From positions 806,001 through 870,000 of the forward strand of contig NW_027480568.1 in assembly GCF_051401765.1 (NCBI RefSeq): a stretch of DNA of 64,000 nt, read 5' to 3'. The DNA is from Calliopsis andreniformis (lineage: Eukaryota > Arthropoda > Insecta > Hymenoptera > Andrenidae). The position numbers and the translations under genes were made by a program. The notes under the pieces are model-generated. The model did no database searches and had not been told where the DNA came from. It saw only the letters and a list, made by a program, of their open reading frames with translations. Shown here one piece after another: positions 52,349 to 63,136 of this stretch (within the stretch, counting starts at the first letter, position 1; each line of letters begins with the position of its first letter).

Positions 52349-55300
52349 TACTCAATCTTCAATCCTCAATCCTCAGTCCTCAAACCTCAATTCTGAATCC
52401 TCAATCCTGAAACCTCAATCTTCAGACCTCAGTCCTCAACATTCAGTTGTCAATCCTCAATCCTCAATAGAATATCATCAATTCACAATTTTCAATACCC
52501 AATACTCAATCTGCAATCTTCAAATCTGTATCCAGAAACCTAAATTCTCATCACTCAACCCTCAACACTCAGTACTCAATGTTCAATCCTCATCCTCAAT
52601 TTTGAATCTTCAATCCTTAATACTGAATCTTCAATTCGCAATCCTCAATCACCAATCCTCAATCCTCAATCCTCAATCCTCAATCCTCAATCCTCAATCC
52701 TCATTCTTCAATCCTCTATCCTCAATCCTCAATCCTCAATCCTCGATCCTCAATCTTCAATCCTCAATACTCAATCTTCAGTCCTCCATCCTCAATCCTC
52801 AATCCTCAATCCTCAATCCTCAATCGTCATGCTTCAATGCTCAATACTCAATCTTCAATCCTCAATCCTCAATCCTCAATCCTCAATCCTCATTCTTCAA
52901 TCCTCAATACCCAATCATCAATCTTCAATCCTCAATCCTCAATCCTCAATTCTCAATCCTCAATCCTCAGTCCTCAGTCCTCAAACCTCAATCCTCAACC
53001 CTCAGACCTCATCCTCAATCCTTAATCGACAATCCTCAATCCTCAATCTTCTATCCTCAATACTCAATCTTCAATCCTGAATCCTCAGACTTCAAACATC
53101 AATACTCAACCCTCAGTCCTCGTCCTCAATCCACAACCCTCAATCCTCAATCCTCAATATACAGTCATTAATATTCAACCTTCAATCCTCAATCCTCAAT
53201 CCTCTATCCTCAACACTCAATCCTCAATGTTCAATCCTCAATACCCAATCCTCAGTCTTCAATCCTCAATCCTCAATCCTCAATCCTCAATCCTCAATCC
53301 TCAGTCCTCAAACATCAATCCTGAATCCTCAACCTTGAATCCTCAATCTTCAGCCCTAAGTCCTCAACAATCAGTTGTCAATCCTCAATCCTCAATAGAA
53401 TATCCTCAATTCACAGTTTTCAATACTCAATACTCAATCTGCAATCTTCAGACCTCTATCCACAAGCATCAATTCTCATCACTCAACCCTCAATACTCAG
53501 TCCCCAATCCTCAACCTTCAATCCTCAATCCTCAATCATCAATCCTCAATCTTAATCTTCAATCCTCAGTACTCAATCTTCAATCCTCAATCCTCAAACC
53601 TCAATCCTCAATCCTCAATCTTCAATCCTCAATACTCAATCTTCAATCCTCAATCCTCAATCCTCAATCTTCAATCCTCAATCGTCAATCCTCAATCCAC
53701 AATCCTCAATCTTCAATCCTCAATACTCAATCTTCAATCCTCAATCCTCAATCCTCAATCCTCAATCCTCAATCCTCAATCCTCAATCCTCAATTCTCAA
53801 TCCTCAATCCTCAATCCTCAGACCTCAAACAGCAATACTCAACCCTCAGTCCTCGTCCTCAATCCACAACCATCAATCCTCAATCCTCAATATTCAACCA
53901 TCAATATTCAATCTTCAGTCCTCAATCCTCAATCCTCAATCCTCAATCCTCAATGTTCAATCCGCAATACCCAATCCTCAATCTTCTATCCGCAATCCTC
54001 AATCCTCAATGCTCAATCCTCAATCCTCAATCCTCAATATACAATCCTCAATACTCAATCTTCAATCCTCAATCCTCAATCCTCAATCCTCAATCCTCAA
54101 TCCTCATTCTTCAATCTTCAACACCCAATCCTCAATCCTCAATCCTCAATCCTCAATCCTCAATCCTCAGTCCTCAAACATCAATCCCGAATCCTCAACC
54201 CTGAATCCTCAATCTTCAGCCCTAAGTCCTCAACAATCAGTTGTCAATCCTCAATCCTCAGTAGAATATCCTCAATTCACAGTTTTCAATACTCAATACT
54301 CAATCTGCAATCTTCAGACCTCTATCCACAAGCATCAATTCTCATCATTCAACCCTCAATACTCAGTCCCCAATCCTCAATCTTCAATCCTCAATCCTCA
54401 ATCATCAATCCTCAATCTTAATCTTCAATCCTCAGTACTCAATCTTCAATCCTCAATCCTCAAACCTCAATCCTCAATCCTCAATCTTCAATCCTCAATA
54501 CTCAATCTTCAATCCTCAATCCTCAATCCTCAATCCTCAATCCTCAATCCTCAATCCTCAATCGTCAATATTCAATGCTCAATACTCAATCTTCAATCCT
54601 CAATCCTCAATACTCAGTACTCAATCCTCATTCTTCAATCCTCAATACCCAATCCTCAATCTTCAATCCTCAATCCTCAATTCTCAATCCTCAACCCTCA
54701 ATCCTCAGACATCGAACATCAATACTCAACCCTCAGTCCTCGTCCTCAATCCACAACCCCCAATACTCAATCCTCAATCCTCAATCCTCAATCCTCAATC
54801 CTCAATCCTCATTCTTCAATCCTCAATACCCAATTCTCAATCTTCAATCCTCAATCCTCAATCCTCAATTCTCAATCCTTAATCCTCAATCCTCAGACCT
54901 CAAACAGCAGTAGTCAACCCTCAGTCCTCGTCCTCAATCCACAACCATCAATCCTAAATCCTCAATATTCAATCATCAATATTCAATCTTCAGTCCTCAA
55001 TCCTCAATCCTCAATTCTCAATCCTCAATGTTCAATCCGCAATACCCAATCCTCAATCTTCTATCCGCAATCCTCAATCCTCAATCCTCAATCCTCAATC
55101 CTCAATCCTCAATCCTCAATCTTCAATCCTCAATACTCAATCCTCAATCCTCAATCCTCAATCCTCAATCCTCAATCCTCAATCCTCAATCTTAATCTTC
55201 AATCCTCAGTACTCAATCTTCAATCCTCAATCCACAATCCTCAATCGTCAATCCTCAATCTTCAATACCCAATACTCAATCTTCAATCCTCAATCCTCAA

Positions 55301-55425
55301 TCCTCAATCCTCAATCCTCAATCCTCAATCCTCAATCGTCAATCTTCAATCCTCAATACTCAATCTTCAATCCTCAATCCTCAATACTCAATACTCAATC
55401 CTCATTCTTCAATCCTCAATACCTA
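52349..55425 (+). repeat. Second copy of the 45601-48670 block
   Basis: Same order of three anchors (52473, 53401, 54267) and of the TATACAGTCATTAATATTC and CAGACATCGAACATC markers. Differences from the first copy are sparse, for example CAATCCCGAATCC near 54187 against CAATCCTGAATCC near 47437. Confidence 0.9.
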
Positions 55426-56159
55426 ATCCTCAATCCTCAATCTTCAATCCCCAATACTCAATCTTCAATCCTCAATCCTCAATCCTCAATCCTCAATCCT
55501 CAATCCTCAATCCTCAATCGTCAATCTTCAATCCTCAATACTCAATCTTCAATCCTCAATCCTCAATACTCAATACTCAATACTCATTCTTCAATCATCA
55601 ATACCCAATCCTCAATCTTCAATCCTCAATCCTCAATCCTCAATCCTCAATCCTCAATCCTCAATCTTCAATCCTCAATCGTCAATCCTCCATCCACAAT
55701 CCTCAATCTTCAATCCTCAATACTCAACCTTCAATCCTCAATCCTCAATCCTCAATCCTCAATCCTCAATCCTCAATCGTCAACCTTCAATCCTCAATAC
55801 TCAATCTTCAATCCTCAATCCTCAACCCTCAATCCTCAATCCTCATTCTTCAATCCTCAATACCCAATCCTCAATCTTCAATCCTCAATCCTGAATCCTC
55901 AATCATCAATCCACAATCCTCAATCCTCAACCCTCAGACCTCAACCATCAATACTCAACCCTCAGTCCTCGTACTCAATCCACAACCCTCAATCCTCGAT
56001 CCTCAACCTTCAATCATCAATATTCAATCTTCAATCCTCAATCCTCAATCCTCAATACTCAATACTCAATCCTCAATGCTCTATCCTCAATACGCAATCC
56101 TCAATCTTCAATCCTCAATCCTCAATCCTCAACCCTCAATCCTCAATCCTCAACCTTAA
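54009..56159 (+). other. Longest repeat-derived open frame (716 codons), not supported as a gene
   Basis: ATG arises from a CAATGCTC variant and the frame ends at TAA in CCTTAATC. The translation is an imperfect Asn-Pro-Gln-Ser-Ser-Ile-Leu repeat with no domain, signal peptide or membrane segment. Other + frames over the same bases are also open for long stretches and read the same heptapeptide, so no frame is preferred. There is no purine-rich ribosome site, since the + strand is almost free of G. Codon choice follows the DNA heptamer. Comparable frames occur at 34094-35917, 14976-16745, 25528-27297, 938-2641, 11272-12918, 21831-23477 and 7696-9195. I regard them all as by-products of the satellite. 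Confidence 0.9.
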
Positions 56160-57960
56160 TCTTCAATCCTCAGTACTCAATCTTCAATACTCAATGCTGA
56201 ATCCTCAATCCTCAATCCTCAATCTTCAATACTCAATACTCAATCTTCAATCCTCAATCCTCATTCTTCAATCCTCAATCTTCAATCCTCAATCCTCAGT
56301 CCTCGATCCCCAATCTTCGATCCTCAATACTCAATCTTCAATCCTCCATTCTCAATCCTCAATCCTCAATCCTCAATCCTGAATCCTCAATCGTCAGGCT
56401 TCAATGCTCAATACTCAATCTTCAATCCTCAATCCTCAATCCTCAATCCTCAATCCTCATTCTTCAATCCTCAATACCCAATCCTCAATCTTCAATCCTC
56501 AATACTCAATCCTCAATTCTCAATCCTCAATCCTCAGTCCTCAGTCCTCAAACCTCAATCCTCAACCCTCAGCCCTCATCCTCAATCCTTAATCGACAAT
56601 CCTTAATCCTCAATCTTCTATCCTCAATACTCAATCTTCAATCCTGAATCCTCAATTATCAATCTTCAATCCTCAATTCTCAATCATCGATCCTCAATCT
56701 TGAATCCTCAGTCCCCAATTCTCAATCTTCTATCCGCAATCCTCAATCCTCCCATCGTCAATCCTCAATACTCAGTCTGCAATCCTCAATCGTCAATACT
56801 CAATCCTCAATCCTCAATCGTCAATCCTCAATACTGAATCTTCAATCCTCAACCCTCAATCCTCAATCCTCAATCCTCAATCCTCAATCCTCAATCGTCA
56901 ATCTTCAATCCTCAATACTCAATCTTCTATCCTCAATCCTCAAACCTCAATCCTCAATCCTCATTCTTCGATCCCCAATACCCAATTATCAATCTTCAAT
57001 CCTCAATCCTCAATCCTCAATTCTCAATCCTCAATCCTCTGTCCTTAGTCCTCAAACCTCAATCCTCACCCCTCAGCCCTCATCCTCAATCCTCAATCCT
57101 CAATCCTCAACCCTCAATCTTCAATCCTCAATACTCAATCTTCAATCCTCAATCCTCAGTCCTCAAACCTCAATTCTGAATCCTCAATCCTGAATCCTCA
57201 ATCTTCAGACCTCAGTCCTCAACATTCAGTTGTCAATCCTCAATCCTCAATAGAATATCATCAATTCACAATTTTCAATACCCAATACTCAATCTGCAAT
57301 CTTCAAATCTGTATCCAGAAACATAAATTCTCATCTCTCAACCCTCAACACTCAGTACTCAATGTTCAATCCTCATCCTCAATTTTGAATCTTCAATCCT
57401 TAATACTGAATCTTCAATTCGCAATCCTCAATCACCAATCCTCAATCCTCAATCCTCAATCCTCAATCCTCAATCCTCAATCCTCATTCTTCAATCCTCT
57501 ATCCTCAATCCTCAATCCTCAATCCTCGATCCTCAATCTTCAATCCTCAATACTCAATCTTCAGTCCTCCATCCTCAATCCTCAATCCTCAATCCTCAAT
57601 CCTCAATCGTCATGCTTCAATGCTCAATACTCAATCTTCAATCCTCAATCCTCAATCCTCAATCCTCAATCCTCATTCTTCAATCCTCAATACCCAATCA
57701 TCAATCTTCAATCCTCAATCCTCAATCCTCAATTCTCAATCCTCAATCCTTAGTCCTCAGTCCTCAAACCTCAATCCTCAACCCTCAGACCTCATCCTCA
57801 ATCCTTAATCGACAATCCTCAATCCTCAATCTTCTATCCTCAATACTCAATCTTCAATCCTGAATCCTCAGACTTCAAACATCAATACTCAACCCTCAGT
57901 CCTCGTCCTCAATCCACAACCCTCAATCCTCAATCCTCAATATACAGTCATTAATATTCA
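55426..57960 (+). repeat. Fourth member of the 3,065-bp family
   Basis: Markers at 56404, 57385 and 57612 match 44866, 45854 and 46081 at offsets of 11,538 to 11,531 bp. The anchor at 57256 has the CTGTATCCAGAAACATAAATTC variant context, one base different from the other members. It ends just after TATACAGTCATTAATATTC (near 57945). Confidence 0.85.
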
Positions 57961-60249
57961 ACCTTCAATCCTCAATCCTCAATCATCAATCCTCAATCTT
58001 AATCTTCAATCCTCAGTACTCAATCTTCAATCCTCAATCCTCAAACCTCAATCCTCAATCCTCAATCTTCAATCCTCAATACTCAATCTTCAATCCTCAA
58101 TCCTCAATCCTCAATCCTCAATCCCCAATCCTCAATCCTCAATCGTCAATATTCAATGCTCAATACTCAATCTTCAATCCTCAATCCTCAATACTCAGTA
58201 CTCAATCCTCATTCTTCAATCCTCAATACCCAATCCTCAATCTTCAATCCTCAATCCTCAATTCTCAATCCTCAACCCTCAATCCTCAGACGTCAAACAT
58301 CAATACTCAACCCTCAGTCCTCGTCCTGAATCCACAACCCCCAATACTCAATCCTCAATCTTCAATTCTCAATCCTCAATCCTCAATCCACAGTCCTGAA
58401 TCCTCAATCCTGTATCCTCAACCTTCAGCCCTCAGTCCTCAACAATCAGTTGTCAATCCTCAATCCTCAAGAGAATATCATCAATTCACAGTCTTCAATA
58501 CTCCATACTCAATCTGCAATCTTCAAACCTCTATCCACAAACATCAATTCTCATCACTCAAACCTCAGCACTCAGTCTTCAATCCTCAATCCTCAATCCT
58601 CAATCCTCAATCCTCATTCTTCAATCCTCAATACCCAATTCTCAATCTTCAATCCTCAATCCTCAATCCTCAATTCTCAATCCTCAATCCTCAATCCTCA
58701 GACCTCAAACAGCAGTAGTCAACCCGCAGTCCTCGTCCTCAATCCACAACCATCAATCCTCAATCCTCAATATTCAATCATCACTATTCAATCTTCAGTC
58801 CTCAATCCTCAATCCTCAATCCTCAATCCTCAATGTTCAATCCGCAATACCCAATCCTCAATCTTCTATCCGCAATCCTCAATCCTCAATCCTCAATCCT
58901 CAATACTCAATCCTCAATCCTCAATCTTCAATCCTCAATACTCAATCTTCAATCCTCAATCCTCAATCCTCAATCCTCAATCCTCAATCTTCAATCCTCA
59001 ATACTCAATCTTCAATCCTCAATCCTCAATCCTCAATCCTCAATCCTCAATCCTCAATCCTCAATCTTAATCTTCAATCCTCAGTACTCAATCTTCAATC
59101 CTCAATCCACAATCCTCAATCCTCAATCCTCAATCTTCAATACCCAATACTCAATCTTCAATCCTCAATCCTCAATCCTCAATCCTCAATCCTCAATCCT
59201 CAATCCTCAATCGTCAATCTTCAATCCTCAATACTCAATCTTCAATCCTCAATCCTCAATCCTCAATACTCAATACTCAATCCTCATTCTTCAATCCTCA
59301 ATACCTAATCCTCAATCTTCAATCCTCAATCCTCAATCCTCAATCCTCAATACTCAATACTCAATCCTCATTCTTCAATCCTCAGTACCCAGTCCTCAAT
59401 CTTCAATCCTCAATCCTCAATTCTCAATCCTCAGCCCTCAATCCTCAGACCTCAAACATCAATACTCAAACCTCAGTCCTCGTCCTCAATCCACAACCCC
59501 CAATACTCAATCCTCAATCTTCAATACTCAATCCTCAATCCTCAATCCACAATCCTGAATCCTCAATCCTGAATCCTCAACCTTCAGCCCTCAGTCCTCA
59601 ACAATCAGTTGTCAATCCTCAATCCTCAAGAGAATATCATCAGTTCACAGTTTTCAATACTCAATACTCAATCTGCAATCTTCAAATCTCTATCCACAAA
59701 CATCAATTCTCATCACTCAACCCTCAACACTCAGTCTTCAATCCTCAATACTCAATCCTCAATCCTCAATCCTCATTCTTCAATCCTGAATACCCAATTC
59801 TCAATCTTCAATCCTCAATCCTCAATCCTCAATTCTCAATCCTCAATCCTCAATCCTCAGACCTCAAACAGCAATACTCAACCCTCAGTCCTCGCCCTCA
59901 ATCCACAACCATCAATCCTCAATCCTCAATATTCAATCATCAATATTCAATCTTCAGTCCTCAATCCTCAATCCTCAATACTCAATCCTCAATGTTCAAT
60001 CCGCAATACCCAATCCTCAATCTTCTATCCGCAATCCTCAATCCTCAATGCTCAATCCTCAGACCTCAATCATAAATATTCAACCCTCAGTCCTCGTCCT
60101 CAATCCACAACCCTCAATCCTCAATCCTCAATTCTCAATCCTCAATCTTCAATCCTCAATCCTCAATCCTCAATCTTCAATCCTCAATACTCAATCTTCA
60201 ATCCTCAAACCTCAATCCTCAATCCTCAATCCTCAATCCTCAATCCTCA
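57961..60249 (+). repeat. Segment built from 2.8-3.8 kb and 7-8 kb type units
   Basis: The anchor at 58476 and its surroundings match 3332 and 36921, including the CAACCCGCAGTCC variant shared by these three. From about 59067 it follows the 7.1-7.6 kb order, and from the anchor at 59635 the 705-bp order. The anchor at 59635 has CAGTTCACAG instead of CAATTCACAG. Confidence 0.75.
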
Positions 60250-62234
60250 ATCGTCAATATTCAATCCTCAATACTCAATATTCAATCCTCAATCCTCAAT
60301 ACTCAATCCCCAATCCTCATTCTTCAATCCTCATTCTTCAATCCTCAATACCCAATCCTCAATCTTCAATCCTCAATCCTCAATCCTCAGTTCGCAATCC
60401 TCAATCCTCAATCCTCAGACCTCAGGCATCAACACTCAACCCTCAGTCCTCGTTCTCAATCCACAACCCTCAATCCTCAATCCTCAATTTTCATTCATCA
60501 ATATTCAACCTTCAATCCTCAATCCTCAATACTCAATCCTCAATCCTCAATGTTCAATCCTCAACAGCCAATCCTCAATCTTCACTCCTCAATCCTCAAT
60601 CCTCAATTCTCATTCCTGAATCCTCTATCCTCAGTCCTCTCTCCTCAAACCTCAATCCTGAATCCTCAATCCTGAATCCTCAAGCTTCAGCCCTCAGACC
60701 TCAACAATCAGTTGTCAATCCTCAATCCTCAATAGAATATCATCAATTCACAGTTTTCAATACTCAATACTCAATCTGCAATCTTCAAATCTCTATCCAC
60801 AAACATCAATTCTTATCATTCAGCCCTCAACACTCAGTCCCCAATCCTCACTATTCAATCCTCAATCCTCAATCCTCAATCCACAATCCTCAACTTTCAT
60901 TCCTCAATACTCAATCTTCAATCCTCAATCCTCAATACTCAATCCTCAATTCTCAATCCTCGATCATCAATCTTCAATCCACAATACTCAATCTTCAATC
61001 CTCAATCCTCAATCCTCAATCCTCAATCCTCATTCTTCAATCCTCAATACCCAATCCTCAATCTTCAACCCTCGATCCTCAATCCTCAATTCTCAATCCT
61101 CAATCCTCAGTCCTCAGTCCTCAAACCTCAACCCTCAACCCTCAGCCCTCACCCTCAATCCTCAATCCTCAATCCTCAATTCTCAATCTTCAATCCTCAA
61201 TACTCAATCTTCAATCCTCAATGCTCAGTGCTCAAATTTCAATTCTGAATCCTCAATACGGAGCCCTCAATCTTCAGCCCTCAGTCCTCAACAATCGGTT
61301 GTCAATCCTCAATCCTCAATAGAATATCACCAATTCACAGTTTTCAATACTCAATACTCAATCTGCAATCTTCAAATCTCTATCGACAAACATCAATTCT
61401 CATCATTCAACCCTCAACATTCAGTCCCCAATCCTCAATTTCCAATCCTCAATCCTCAATCCTCAATCCACAATCCTCAACCTTCAATCCTCAATACTCA
61501 ATCTTCAATCCTCAATCCTCAATACTCAATCCTCAATTCTCAATCCTCGATCGTCAATCTTCAATCCTCAATTCTCAATCTTCAATCTTCAATACTCAAT
61601 CCTAAATCCTCAATCCTCATTCTTCAATCCTCAATGCCTAATCCTCAATCTTCAATCCTCAATCCTCAATCCTCAATTCTGAATCCTCAATCCTCCGTCC
61701 TTAGTCCTCAAACCTCAATCCTCAACCCTCAGCCCTCATCCTCAATCGTCAATCCTCAATCTTCAATCCTCAATCCTCAATCCTCAATTCTCAATCCTCA
61801 ATCCTCAATCCTCAGACCTCAATCATAAATATTCAACCCTCAGTCCTCGTCCTCAATCCACAACCCTCAATCCTCAATCCTCAATCCTCAATCCTCAATC
61901 TTCAATCCTCAATACTCAATCTTCAATCCTCAAACCTCAATCCTCAATCCTCAATCCTCAATCCTCAATCCTCAATATTCAATCCTCAATACCCAATCCT
62001 CAATCTTCAATCCTCAATCCTCAATCCTCAGTTCGCAATCCTCAATCCTCAATCCTCAGACCTCAGGCATCAACACTCAACCCTCAGTCCTCGTTCTCAA
62101 TCCACAATCCTCAATCCTCAATCCTCAATTTTCATTCAACAATATTCAACCTTCAATCCTCAATCCTCAATCCTCAATCCTCAATCTTCAATCCTCAATC
62201 CTCAATCCTCAATCCTCAATCCTCAATACTCAAT
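60250..62234 (+). repeat. Right-hand subfamily, first 2-kb stretch
   Basis: Variants rare or absent further left become regular here: CAGTTCGCAATCC, CAGGCATCAACACTC, CCTCAACAGCC, CCTCTCTCCTCAAACC and CCTCACTATTC. Anchors lie at 60738 and 61325. The second half (from about 61240) is a rearranged partial copy of the first, with CAATCATAAATATTC at about 60068 and 61822. Confidence 0.82.
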
Positions 62235-63136
62235 CCTCAATCTTCAATCCTCAATACTCAATATTCAATCCTCAATCCTCAATACTCAATCCCCAATCCT
62301 CATTCTTCAATCCTCATTCTTCAATCCTCAATACCCAATCCTCAATCTTCAATCCTCAATCCTCAATCCTCAGTTCGCAATGCTCAATCCTCAATCCTCA
62401 GACCTCAGGCATCAACACTCAACCCTCAGTCCTCGTTCTCAATCCACAACCCTCAATCCTCAATCCTCAATTTTCATTCATCAATATTCAACCTTCAATC
62501 CTCAATCCTCAATACTCAATCCTCAATCCTCAATGTTCAATCCTCAACAGCCAATCCTCAATCTTCACTCCTCAATCCTCAATCCTCAATTCTCATTCCT
62601 GAATCCTCTATCCTCAGTCCTCTCTCCTCAAACCTCAATCCTGAATCCTCAATCCTGAATCATCAAGCTTCAACCCTCAGTCCTCAACAATCAGTTGTCA
62701 ATCCTCAATCCTCAATAGAATATCATCAATTCACAGTTTTCAATACTCAATACTCAATCTGCAATCTTCAAATCTCTATCCACAAACATCAATTCTCATC
62801 ATTCAGCCCTCAACACTCAGTCCCCAATCCTCACTATTCAATCCTCAAACCTCAATCCTCAATCCACAATCCTCAACTTTCATTCCTCAATACTCAATCT
62901 TCAATCCTCAATCCTCAATACTCAATCCTCAATTCTCAAACCTCGATCATCAATCTTCAATCCACAATACTCAATCTTCAATCCTCAATCCTCAATCCTC
63001 AATCCTCAATCCTCATTCTTCAATCCTCAATACCCAATCCTCAATCTTCAACCCTCGATCCTCAATCCTCAATCCTCAATCCTCAATCTTCAATCCTCAA
63101 TCCTCAATCCTCAATCCTCAATCCTCAATACTCAAT
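62235..63136 (+). repeat. 0.9-kb unit of the right-hand subfamily, copy 1
   Basis: The start region matches 60250 at an offset of 1,983 bp (anchor 62721 against 60738). Copy 2 follows 902 bp later in the left part and 881 bp later at the anchor, a difference of 21 bp or three heptamers. Confidence 0.85.
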
